From Rubripirellula amarantea (GTDB lineage: Bacteria; Planctomycetota; Planctomycetia; Pirellulales; Pirellulaceae), in contig NZ_SJPI01000002.1 in assembly GCF_007859865.1 (NCBI RefSeq), positions 888,721 through 952,720 of the forward strand: a stretch of 64,000 nt of DNA, given 5' to 3'. The notes under the pieces are model-generated. The model worked only from the letters and a program-made list of their open reading frames with translations. It made no database searches and was not told the DNA's origin. The translations under genes were made by a program, and so were the position numbers. Position 1 is the first letter of the stretch; each line of letters starts with the position of its first letter. Shown piece by piece: positions 29,279-38,500 of the stretch.

Positions 29279-29803
29279 ATGCCAGACAAAACACTTCCAC
29301 CAACGATGAACGATGACGGTTCACCAATCGAACCGGCGTCGACCAATCGAATGCGTTGGGGGTACGGAGCGATCCTGTTTGCAGCGTGCCTGGGAATGCT
29401 GGCTGGGATTGGCGTCTTCACGTTTGGCTACGGCAAAGGTGCAAGCTACTTAAGCAACAATCCACAAACGTGCGTGAATTGCCACGTGATGCAGGGTCAC
29501 ATGGATTCGTGGCTACAAAGCAGTCACCACAACGTTGCCGTGTGCAACGATTGCCACCTCCCGCACGACTTTGTTGGCAAGTGGGTTACGAAAGCCGACA
29601 ACGGATTTTTCCACTCTCTCGCATTCACGATGGGAGGCTTTAGTGATCCGATTCAAATCAAGCCTCGCAACAAGCGAGTCACTCAAAACGCGTGCATTTC
29701 CTGCCACAAAGAGTTTGTTCACCCGTTATTGCCAGCGGTCGATGGTCAAGACATGCAGTCGTGCGTGCATTGCCATACCAACGTCGGACACGCCGGGCGC
29801 TAA
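29279..29803 (+). CDS. nrfH: Cytochrome c nitrite reductase small subunit NrfH
   Basis: A tetraheme quinol dehydrogenase of about 174 residues (NapC/NirT family) that passes electrons from the quinol pool to NrfA on the outer side of the inner membrane. One N-terminal membrane helix (GAILFAACLGMLAGIGVFTF) is followed by four CxxCH sites: CVNCHVM (Met ligand nearby, typical of heme 1), CNDCH, CISCH and CVHCH. ATG 29279 is preferred over TTG 29264 because AGGA lies seven bases upstream. nrfA follows after 39 bases. Confidence 0.95.
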   Translation: MPDKTLPPTMNDDGSPIEPASTNRMRWGYGAILFAACLGMLAGIGVFTFGYGKGASYLSNNPQTCVNCHVMQGHMDSWLQSSHHNVAVCNDCHLPHDFVGKWVTKADNGFFHSLAFTMGGFSDPIQIKPRNKRVTQNACISCHKEFVHPLLPAVDGQDMQSCVHCHTNVGHAGR

Positions 29804-29842
29804 TCACTTTTTCACACCCTCACTTTTTTCGACAAAGTCTCG

Positions 29843-31414
29843 ATGACTCAACAAAACAAAAGCGGATTCGGTTGGCTGGCCTTGCTCACTGCGCTGGTGG
29901 CTCTGGCGACCATTGGCGTCGTTTCCTTGTTGGTGAACATCTTTGAACGAAAGCAAGAAGCTCGAACGCCGTTCGTCAAAGTGGTGGAAGTTAGTGAGGT
30001 TAGCACGGATCCAGAACCGTGGGGCCTCAACTTTCCTCAGCAATACGAAGACTATTTGAAGACGGTCGACGACGACTATACCGACTACGGTGGAAACCAC
30101 GCGTTGCCACCGAGTAAGTTAGAAGAACACCCTTGGCTGAAGCGTTTGTTCGCCGGCTATGCGTTTAGCATCGAATACCGCGAAGCTCGCGGTCACGCTC
30201 ACATGTTGTCCGACCAGGAAGTCACCAAACGTGTGACCGAGGTGCAACAGGCCGGCGCTTGCTTGCACTGTCATGCTTCAATCATTCCAACGTACCGTCG
30301 AATTGGGATGGAAACACTCGGTCAAGAGGTCAATGAAGCATCACTGTCCGCTTCGTACAACCAGGAAGCCGTCTTGGCTGGTTTCAAAGCCGTCAGTCAA
30401 AAGACCTACGAAGAAGTGCACGCGGAACTAGAAAAGACACCCGATGGAGTCGTTAAGAGTGAAGCGGGCGATCCGCATCTAGGTGACGCGCACCCGGTTT
30501 CTTGCATTGATTGTCACGATCCGGACACGATGGCAATCCGCGTCACGCGTCCCGGTTTCATTCTCGGCATCGATAAGCTTGCCAAAAGCGACGATCCGGT
30601 TCCCCACTTGCCTAGCATCCAGGCCTGGCGCGATAAGGGAGCCAAGGGCAACTATGACCCGAACGTGCATGCAACTCGTCAGGAACTGCGGTCGTTCGTG
30701 TGTGGTCAATGTCACGTTGAATACTACTGTGCCAACAAAATGACGCTGACGTTCCCGTGGGGCAACGGATTGAAAATGGAGGACCTCGAAAAGGAATGGA
30801 ATGAAACGACGTTCCCCGACGCGGAAGATGGCACGGCCGGTGGCGAATTCTACGACTACGTCCACAAAGAAACGGGCACTAAAGTTTACAAGGCGCAGCA
30901 CCCTGAGTTCGAATTATGGAGCCAGGGCATTCATGCTCGCAGTGGTGTGAGTTGCAGTGATTGTCACATGCCTTACGAGAAGGTGGGCGCGACGAAGGTC
31001 AGTAGCCACTGGGTTCGCAGCCCCATGCTCAATATCAACAAAGCATGCCAAACCTGTCACCATATCGCCGAGCAAGAAATCAAGGACCGCGTGGACTTGA
31101 TCCAAGATCGCACGCGATCACTGATCGACCGCGCTGCCGCTGGAGTGACAGACATGTTCGATGCCATCATTGCCGCGCAAGAAGCCGGGGCAACCGAAGA
31201 ACAGCTTGCTCCCATTCGCGAACTGCAGCGCAAGGCTATGTGGCGATTGGACTTCATCGCTAGCGAGAACAGTAAAGGGTTTCACGCCAGTCAAGAAGCG
31301 GCCCGCATCTTGGCCGAATCGGTGGACTACGCCAGACAAGCGATCGCCGAGTGCTACAAGCTTGGGGCGAACCCGAAACCGGTTCAGGATGAACCGGCGC
31401 TGACTCAGAACTAG
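29843..31414 (+). CDS. nrfA: Ammonia-forming cytochrome c nitrite reductase NrfA (CXXCH at heme 1)
   Basis: A 523-residue periplasmic enzyme reducing nitrite to ammonium with six electrons; NrfA also reduces NO. Five heme sites are visible: CLHCH (140-144), CIDCH (221-225), CGQCH (287-291), CSDCH (371-375) and CQTCH (402-406). The region CGQCHVEYY, the loop TFPWGNGLKMEDL and HPEFELWSQGIHARSGV match the active-site surroundings of NrfA. Heme 1 carries CXXCH, not the usual CXXCK, so His probably replaces Lys as the ligand, as in a known minority of NrfA proteins. The N-terminal helix (about 10-33) may remain as an anchor. Encoded with nrfH. Confidence 0.95.
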   Translation: MTQQNKSGFGWLALLTALVALATIGVVSLLVNIFERKQEARTPFVKVVEVSEVSTDPEPWGLNFPQQYEDYLKTVDDDYTDYGGNHALPPSKLEEHPWLKRLFAGYAFSIEYREARGHAHMLSDQEVTKRVTEVQQAGACLHCHASIIPTYRRIGMETLGQEVNEASLSASYNQEAVLAGFKAVSQKTYEEVHAELEKTPDGVVKSEAGDPHLGDAHPVSCIDCHDPDTMAIRVTRPGFILGIDKLAKSDDPVPHLPSIQAWRDKGAKGNYDPNVHATRQELRSFVCGQCHVEYYCANKMTLTFPWGNGLKMEDLEKEWNETTFPDAEDGTAGGEFYDYVHKETGTKVYKAQHPEFELWSQGIHARSGVSCSDCHMPYEKVGATKVSSHWVRSPMLNINKACQTCHHIAEQEIKDRVDLIQDRTRSLIDRAAAGVTDMFDAIIAAQEAGATEEQLAPIRELQRKAMWRLDFIASENSKGFHASQEAARILAESVDYARQAIAECYKLGANPKPVQDEPALTQN

Positions 31415-31422
31415 ATCGCCGA

Positions 31423-31977
31423 TCAATTACCAGCAGCAGCGATTGGCATGGTAATCACAAGTCCGGCCGTCCGGTCTTCGTTGCTGTTGCGCCGCTTGAC
31501 GTGACACTTCAGACACTGGGAACGCAGGATGATTGCACCTGCGTAACGGAACTCGGTATCACTGAACTGCTCGATCCACGGTTCGCCTTTCGCCAACGAT
31601 TCGACCGCGCGTTTTTCGAAATCATTCTCAGGCAAATGGTCGGTGTTCAGCACGTCTGTGTCGATGATCAACCACTTCACCTGAACTTGGTAGTTTCGGG
31701 ACAGTTCATAGAACACGTCTTCGAGCGAACGGGACGGAATTGCGAACGCGTCGTCTTCATCGAAATAGTCTCGATGAACGACTTGCAACGTTCCTCGTAT
31801 CGTTTCATGCAACAACTTTGAACGATCGCGAGCTTCTTTGGCGGTGGCCGGCGCAGCGATAACGGGTTTAATGGTTGGTTCTTGCTTAGGCTCGCTAGCG
31901 AAAGTGAACGTTCCGGCGACGATCAAAAGAGTCGCCATCGCAGCCCAGCGAGGGTGGTTTCGAAACATCCAAGGCAT
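31423..31977 (-). CDS. Tll0287-like (DUF3365) monoheme c-type protein
   Basis: A 184-residue exported protein (signal WAAMATLLIVAGTFTFA) with a Tll0287-like sensor-type domain and one c-heme site, CLKCH, near residue 157. Its central part, IPSRSLEDVFYELSRNYQVQ, fits DUF3365. Family members bind heme and are thought to sense redox state or gases. The start lies four bases after the stop of the Rrf2 gene, so the two form an operon. Its 3' end faces nrfA with eight bases between the stops. Confidence 0.82.
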   Translation of the reverse strand: MPWMFRNHPRWAAMATLLIVAGTFTFASEPKQEPTIKPVIAAPATAKEARDRSKLLHETIRGTLQVVHRDYFDEDDAFAIPSRSLEDVFYELSRNYQVQVKWLIIDTDVLNTDHLPENDFEKRAVESLAKGEPWIEQFSDTEFRYAGAIILRSQCLKCHVKRRNSNEDRTAGLVITMPIAAAGN

Positions 31978-31981
31978 GCGA

Positions 31982-32404
31982 TCAAACGCTTTCGCAAAGT
32001 GGAATGATGGGACTAGCCGATTCGACCAAGTCCTTGATGCTCACACTCGCGAACGCCTTTTCCGTCGCGGCGTATGCTTTGTCCAGTTCAGCATGCAGAG
32101 GACAGAGTTTGGTGTGCGTGCTAAGGCCCAACGGACACGAGCGAATTCGTTCAATAGGAGCAACGGTGTTGACCACGTCCAAGATTGTCAGCTTGTGGGT
32201 AGGGTGGCTTAGTTCGTAACCGCCGCCTGGACCGGGACGCGACTGCACAAGTCCAGCGGCAGCCAAGTCTTGCAAAACCCGCGTCAGGTAACGTCTTGGC
32301 ACCTTGGTTTGCTCGGCTAAGAAATCCGCCGATGCGGGGATCCCTGGCTGGCTGCCCATGCAGGCGACGGCGCGAAGAGCGTATTCAGCGGTCTTGGAAA
32401 GCAT
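31982..32404 (-). CDS. Rrf2-family transcription regulator (NsrR/IscR-like)
   Basis: A 140-residue DNA-binding protein with an N-terminal winged helix ([40 protein letters not shown]). The C-terminal half carries [15 protein letters not shown], two Cys ten residues apart, rather than the three Cys of classical NsrR or IscR; His or another residue could complete a cluster site. Its neighbours (nrfHA, DUF3365, monoheme proteins) suggest a nitric-oxide or redox sensor. Two matching palindromes lie between this gene and the divergent cytochrome pair, and autoregulation is likely. Confidence 0.9.
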   Translation of the reverse strand: MLSKTAEYALRAVACMGSQPGIPASADFLAEQTKVPRRYLTRVLQDLAAAGLVQSRPGPGGGYELSHPTHKLTILDVVNTVAPIERIRSCPLGLSTHTKLCPLHAELDKAYAATEKAFASVSIKDLVESASPIIPLCESV

Positions 32405-32428
32405 TGTGTACGTTGAATTTGAGGACTA

Positions 32429-32483
32429 ATTATATTCATGCACCTTGACGTGCAGATATGGATTCTGTACCATTGGGTGCAGA
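32429..32483. promoter_or_regulatory. Two tandem palindromes overlapping divergent promoters (likely Rrf2 operators)
   Basis: Site 1 (32437-32456) contains TGCAC-N6-GTGCA. Site 2 (32464-32483) is CTGTACC-N4-GGTGCAG. Aligned over 20 bases they share TG-ACC near the left end and GTGCAGA on the right; their centres are 27 bases apart. TTGACG (32445-32450, inside site 1) and TACCAT (32468-32473, inside site 2) are 17 bases apart and make a plus-strand promoter for the cytochrome pair. On the minus strand TATAAT (32434-32429) for the Rrf2 gene lies three bases from site 1. A bound repressor would cover both promoters. Confidence 0.65.
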
Positions 32484-32555
32484 ACTCAAGTTTAGCAGTC
32501 GAGAATCACATCGGCAACTTCAAACTTTGTTGTGTGATCGTTTGCCCTCAATAAC

Positions 32556-33899
32556 ATGAGACCAACCAACGTGAACCTGCTCACGAACCATCCTTTCGTC
32601 GATTGCCTTCGCCTGATTCCGCTGGCTCTATTGGTACTGTTGCCCGCATCTTCAAGTGCGGTTCACGCTCAGGGCGATTACGAAAGGCCGCCGATTGATT
32701 ATCTCAACGCCGAAGTTCATGACCCCTGCGCCGTGCTGGCTAAGAAACTGGAGTCCGGCGAAGTAAAACTTGATTACGACCCAACGTACGGATATTTGAA
32801 GTCTGTGTTGAAGGAGCTCGACGTTCCCGTCAGTTCGCAGACGCTTGTCTTCAGCAAGACTAGTTTGCAATTGCATCGCATTTCTCCTCGCATGCCTCGG
32901 TCGCTGTACTTCAACGACGATGTCTATGTTGGGTATTGCCAACGCGGTGATGTGTTGGAATTCGCAGCAACCGACGCCAAGCAGGGAGCGACGTTCTACA
33001 CCCTGAAGCAAACTCCCAAGGGCACACCTGAGTTCGTTCGCGACAAGGGTGGCTGCTTATCTTGTCACGCTTCAAGCCGAACCCAAAACATTCCGGGTTA
33101 CCTCGTTCGCAGTGTTTTCTCGGATGCCGCCGGCCGTCCTAAGCTAGGCAGTGGTACGTTCACAACCGACCACACCAGCGACTTCAAAGATCGTTGGGGT
33201 GGATGGTACGTCACGGGAAGCCACGGCAAGATGCGTCACATGGGGAACACGCTATGCACTGGTGACGAGCACACATTCGATCGTGAGTCCGGGGCTAATG
33301 AAGATGATCTATCGGAACGATTTCGCACCGATACGTACCTGACGCCGCACAGCGACATTGTGGCTCTAATGGTGCTGGAACATCAAACTCAAATGCACAA
33401 TGCCATCGCAGCAGCGAACTACGAAACCCGGTCGGCATTGCACCAGTCGTTTCAGATGAACGAGCTGTTGGACCGTCCCAAAGATCATGTCAGCGAGAGT
33501 GCCCAGCGTCGTATTGAATCGGCTTCGCAACGGGTGCTTAAGTACTTGCTGATGTGCGACGAGTTTCAACTCACCGATACGGTGTCCGGTTCCACAACCT
33601 TTGCGGATGACTTCACGGCCAAAGGCAAGTTGGATTCTCAAGGCCGGTCGCTACGTGAGTTTGATTTGGAGACTCGTTTGTTCAAGTATCCCTGCAGCTA
33701 CCTGATCTATTCCGCCGCGTTTGACGGAATGCCTGATGAAGTGCGTTCACGCGTTCTGGTAAAGCTGAAAGCGATTCTGGACGGGCAAGATCAGTCCCCC
33801 GAATACGCTCATCTGACGCCCCCGATGCGTCGTGATATTCTGGAAATTCTGCGTGACACCAAGCCCGAGTTCAAACAAATTCTATTGGCAAGCCGCTAG
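32556..33899 (+). CDS. Exported monoheme c-type protein, unrecognised family (paralog A)
   Basis: A 447-residue periplasmic protein. It has a signal peptide (LIPLALLVLLPASSSAVHA) and a single c-heme site, CLSCH, near residue 169. Other marked blocks are QTLVFSKTSLQLHRISPR, YFNDDVYVGYC, RWGGWYVTGSHGKMRHMGN, DIVALMVLEHQTQMHN and GRSLREFDLETRLFKYPCS. These are all shared with the following gene, so they are family signatures; their His and Met residues could bind metal or heme. I do not recognise the function. The gene is divergent from the Rrf2 regulator and lies behind its presumed operators, which points to nitrosative or redox stress. Confidence 0.8.
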   Translation: MRPTNVNLLTNHPFVDCLRLIPLALLVLLPASSSAVHAQGDYERPPIDYLNAEVHDPCAVLAKKLESGEVKLDYDPTYGYLKSVLKELDVPVSSQTLVFSKTSLQLHRISPRMPRSLYFNDDVYVGYCQRGDVLEFAATDAKQGATFYTLKQTPKGTPEFVRDKGGCLSCHASSRTQNIPGYLVRSVFSDAAGRPKLGSGTFTTDHTSDFKDRWGGWYVTGSHGKMRHMGNTLCTGDEHTFDRESGANEDDLSERFRTDTYLTPHSDIVALMVLEHQTQMHNAIAAANYETRSALHQSFQMNELLDRPKDHVSESAQRRIESASQRVLKYLLMCDEFQLTDTVSGSTTFADDFTAKGKLDSQGRSLREFDLETRLFKYPCSYLIYSAAFDGMPDEVRSRVLVKLKAILDGQDQSPEYAHLTPPMRRDILEILRDTKPEFKQILLASR

Positions 33900-33900
33900 C

Positions 33901-35211
33901 GTGATTCCCGAATCAAAAGCTAAGCCGGTAAAGCGATTCGTCGCCAGCGTTGTCGCAGCGCTCACGATCGTCGTCGGTATGTCGTCCTTGGCAAACGCTC
34001 AACTGAGCTTGAATATCGAGATTGACGAGCCTCCCATCAACTACGTGTTGACGAAGGATTCCAATCGAGTCTCTCAATTGATGGATAGGTTGGCCGCTAA
34101 GGAAATTGAGCTTGAATACACGAACGACCACGGATACTTACGCGACTTGTTGAAGGCGCTCGAGATTCCCGAGTCATCCCAAACGCTGGTGTTCTCGAAA
34201 ACGAGCATGCAGGTCCAGCATATTTCGCGTCGTAATCCCAGAGCTGTCTACTTCAATGACGACACCTATGTAGCATGGATTCGCGGCAGTTCGTTGATTG
34301 AGATGTCGACGACGGATCCGAAATTGGGGGCTGCCTTCTACACCGTCGACATGGCGCCTTGGCGGCCTAAAGTGAAGCGATCCAACTACGATTGCCTGGG
34401 ATGTCATTCGACTTCGATGACGCAAGGCGTTCCGGGTCATACTGTTCGCAGTGTGCATCCTGACTTCGACGGTGGAGTCCAGGCTCAAACAGAATCCTTC
34501 GTGACGAGTCACTCGAGCCCATTCGGCGAGCGATGGGGTGGCTGGTATGTCACTGGACTTCATGGTGAGATGCAGCATATGGGCAACGCGTACATGCGCG
34601 GCTCACGCCTGGATACCAGGAACAACGGCAACCGAAAGAACCTGCGAGAAGAGTTCGACACCTTTGGATATCTGTCACCCTACAGCGACATTGTTGCGTT
34701 GATGGTTCTCGAGCATCAAACACAGATGCACAATGTGATGACCAAAGCGGATTTCGCGGTCCGAAAACTGATCTACGATCGCGATGAAACAGGTTCGCAC
34801 GACGTAGCCGAGTGGGAAGCACAAATTCAATTGGTCGCCCGCGAAGTTGTGGATCACTTGCTATTTCGAAACGAAGCGAAGTTAACGAGTGAGGTGACGG
34901 GATCGATCACTTTTGCGCGTAACTTTACCGATCGCGGACCTGTTGATTCACAGGGCCGATCGCTACGCGAATTCGACATGCGAACACGTATGTTCAAGTA
35001 TCCATGTAGCTATCTGATCTACTCTGATGCCTTCAGCGGCTTGCAGCCCATCCTGAAGACCGAGATTTACCGCCAACTCTTAGCCATTCTTGCGAGCGAA
35101 GAGCCTATTGAACGATACGTTCACTTGGATGCCGGCACTCGTACTGATATCTTGGATATCCTGCGAGCGACCAAAACAGATCTTCCTGAGGAATGGCGTG
35201 AGCGTCAGTAG
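33901..35211 (+). CDS. Exported monoheme c-type protein, unrecognised family (paralog B)
   Basis: About 436 residues from GTG 33901, one base after the stop of paralog A; the signal peptide RFVASVVAALTIVVGMSSLANA supports this start. It repeats the blocks of paralog A: QTLVFSKTSMQVQHISRR, YFNDDTYVAWI, heme site CLGCH, RWGGWYVTGLHGEMQHMGN, DIVALMVLEHQTQMHN, GRSLREFDMRTRMFKYPCS. Similarity is high throughout, so the pair looks like an old tandem duplication. The two may form a heterodimer or act on different substrates. They must be co-transcribed. Confidence 0.8.
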   Translation: MIPESKAKPVKRFVASVVAALTIVVGMSSLANAQLSLNIEIDEPPINYVLTKDSNRVSQLMDRLAAKEIELEYTNDHGYLRDLLKALEIPESSQTLVFSKTSMQVQHISRRNPRAVYFNDDTYVAWIRGSSLIEMSTTDPKLGAAFYTVDMAPWRPKVKRSNYDCLGCHSTSMTQGVPGHTVRSVHPDFDGGVQAQTESFVTSHSSPFGERWGGWYVTGLHGEMQHMGNAYMRGSRLDTRNNGNRKNLREEFDTFGYLSPYSDIVALMVLEHQTQMHNVMTKADFAVRKLIYDRDETGSHDVAEWEAQIQLVAREVVDHLLFRNEAKLTSEVTGSITFARNFTDRGPVDSQGRSLREFDMRTRMFKYPCSYLIYSDAFSGLQPILKTEIYRQLLAILASEEPIERYVHLDAGTRTDILDILRATKTDLPEEWRERQ

Positions 35212-35540
35212 GGCAATGATGCCATCTAGCGATGATCTCGAACCAGCATCCCTCTACTGACCAGCTTGACGACACCGCAATCGAAATCAGTTAAAACATG
35301 CTCGTGAATGCGGGATTCATCGCTTGGATGCGCTTTACTTTCGGGTGCTTTTGTGGTTGCAACAAAGCTCGCAGTCGCAATGATCTCCACTTTATCTGTG
35401 GTTGCTCGATAGAACGGCAACGGACATCTTCTACCGCGACGTCACCACAATGAGGACGCTCGCTTGAAAGATGCTATTTTCATTCACCGTCGGTACCACG
35501 CGTAGAGATTCCGCTCGTCAAATCAGATCCGGATAGATCG
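35212..35540. other. Gene-poor spacer before the WD40 kinase
   Basis: In these 329 bases I see no convincing gene. A 64-codon minus-strand ORF (35226-35420) starts with TTG and has no Shine-Dalgarno site or recognisable motif. No strong hairpin or repeat stands out. Confidence 0.4.
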
Positions 35541-38500
35541 GTGTCGAAATCCATGGAACGTAATGACGAACTCGACGTTGGAGCGATCGTCAAAACCGCT
35601 GAACAGCTTCCTGAGGATGCACGTAAGCGGTTTCTAGAACTGTTGCCCGTGAGTTTGCGCACAAGCGTGATCGAGCGACTGGGCGTTCCGACGATGGCGG
35701 ATGCTCTCGTTGATGAGGACAACCAATCGAAGGTCGCGTCAAGTTCCCCGGCCACCGTGTCTGATACGAATGCCACGTTGCAACGAGATTCGCACGAATC
35801 GTTACGGGCATCGGATCTCGATATCCAGGAAATGCCTACTCAGGTCGTTCCGCCGGGGCATGTGCCGCCGCGAGGCACGGTGGAGGTAGGCGAAAGTTCA
35901 TCGGCACATGGAAGCCATGACTTTCATGACCAACCTAATAGGTCATCGACCCAGAATCACGCCAAGAAGGATTCGCCAAACGATTCTTCAAGCGACTCGC
36001 CTCAGTCGACCGTTCAACTTGTCCGCCGTCATGCGCGAGGTGCTATCGGCGAAGTGTACGTCGCCTACGACGAGCAATTGTCTCGCGAAGTTGCTCTCAA
36101 GCGAATTCGTCGCGAACTGCCACCGAGCGTTCGACGGGTGAAACGTTTCCTTCGCGAAGCGGTGATCACCGCTAAGTTGCAGCATCCAGGAATCGTGCCG
36201 ATTTACAACCTGGGTAACGACGGCGTGTCGGCTCACTACACCATGCCGTTGGTGTCGGGGTCTACTCTTTCTCGCTTGATCAATCATACGCACCAGGAAC
36301 TCGGGCCGCGCCCCACGCGAGCGCTTTGGATGTCAAAGATTCGTCCGCTGTTGACCCACTTTATCGCCGTCTGTAACGCGATCGACTACGCTCACAGTCA
36401 GAACGTCCTGCATCGCGACTTGAAGCCATCCAACATCATCGTTGGTTCTCAGGGGCAAACGCTGGTGCTTGATTGGGGCTGCGCCAAAGACATTAGCGAG
36501 ATCGAGTCTGATGATGGTCCCGATTCGGAAGACGACCCCAAGGGCACATCCGCTTCAGCCGACATTACGGTTGCCGGCAGCGTCATGGGAACGATCGAGT
36601 TCATGAGTCCTGAACAAGCATCAGGTGACAATGAACGTGTTGGCACGGCCAGTGACATCTATGGCCTGGGTGCAACGTTGCTGAATTTGTTGACGGGTGA
36701 TGTGGCGTTCGCCAAGGACTCAGATTTTCGAAAGACGCTTGATCTGGTCAAGCAAGGAAAGTTCCGCCGTGTTGATGAACTCAGTTCTCGAGTTCCCAAA
36801 CCGTTAGTGGCAATCTGCCACCGTGCCATGTCGCTGCAGCCGAAAGATCGTTACGCGTCGGCGGGTGACTTAGGACGCGATATTGATGCGTTTCTCGCAG
36901 GCGAAAAAGTGTCGGCGTACAAGGATTCTTTGATGGATCGGAGCATCCGCTTCGTCAATCGACATCAAACCGCCGTAGCAACATTGTTGGGAACAATCCT
37001 GGTCGGCTTCGCATCGTTGCTGTTGGTCGCCTTTATGATTAACCGACAACGGGGCGCGCTAGCGGTAAAGAACAGACAACTTGATTTTGTTAACGATCAA
37101 TTGGAAACCTCTGCGGCGGTGGAGCGAGCGTTAAAGCTCGAAGGCGAATACCGCGAGCAGCAGATTAATCGCCAGCTCTACAACACCGAAATGTTGCTGG
37201 CGAGCGAAGCGTCATCGGAACCAGGCGGAATCGGACGCATGCGTGAACTGATCGATCATTGGCGTCTCGATACGAGCGATGATCTGCGTGGTTGGGAATG
37301 GAACTATTTGGACTCGATGGGACGCCGCGAGCAGTGGAAATTGGATCTTAATGCAACGGTTAGACGCATTCTTTTCACTCGCAATCACCCGAGCGCGAGA
37401 ATTTTCGACGCTGGCCAATCTCAAATCATAACGGTTGATATGGAAGGGCAGAGTGTTGTTGGGTTGGAACGACTTGCCAGCGACGTGACGATGATCGACT
37501 ACAACGACGACCAATCTCTGCTTGCAATGGGGTATCGGGATGGACGTGTCGTGGTGGTCAATACGAATGATTCTAAAGAGAAGCCAGTTGAATTCGGTGG
37601 ACTCGAATCGGCGGTCACCGACTTGCGATGGAATGTGGGGGGCGATTATTTGGCGGCCTGCGACACGGACGGCGAGTTGATTGTTTGGCAATGGTACAAA
37701 CGTGACCAAGAAGGTTGGGGCAGCGGGGTCTTAAACCAACCGGGAAAGCGTTTGCTGACGTGGTCGTACGACGGAAAGGTTTTGTCGTGGACCACGGGTA
37801 ATGAGATTCGAAGCTTAACGATCGATAGCAGCGAAGAAAAAACCGTTGTGAAGGATGATTGGATTGTCGATCCTAGTTGGAGTCACGAAGGGAAATACCT
37901 TGCTTACATTGGGCCAGAAAACTCGGTCGTGGTGACGGATGTGGCTTCCAATGCGACTCATCGTTTTTTTGGTCATCAGCTATTCATCGAGTCGCTGCGA
38001 TGGCATCCAACACGAAACTATTTGCTTAGTGCTAGTGCCGATGGTTCGGTGCGAATCTGGAACCCTGATACTCAAAAGCAAGTCAAGCGACTGCTGGGGC
38101 ATAGCGGCAGTGTGTACTCGGCGGCTTGGAACCGCGATGGCAGAAGCGTGGTTTCGGGCGGACTGCCTGAAGACTCGTTACGGGTGTGGGATGTTTCGAG
38201 CCTAGGTAACGAGGCCTTTGATCGTGAACTGCAAGACCATCCCGCAACGGCTTGGCATCCTGATGATGACCAACTCGCGGTTGCCGAACATAGCGATATT
38301 GTTTTGCAAAGCCGACTAGGCGAAATCAGGCGCATTCGCAACGCTGACGAAAACGCACAACCTATCTTCGGGTTAAGTATCCATCCCAACGGTTCGCAGA
38401 TCGCTTGCGTTTCTGGGAAGGGACGGATCTGGACCATGGATGTCGAGACCGGGGACATTATCAAGGTTTACGATAATGGCAGCCAATCGAATCAGTTTCC

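Noticed and set aside
35226-35420. 64-codon minus-strand ORF in the spacer before the kinase
   Set aside because: TTG start, no Shine-Dalgarno site, no recognisable motif; chance is the simplest explanation.
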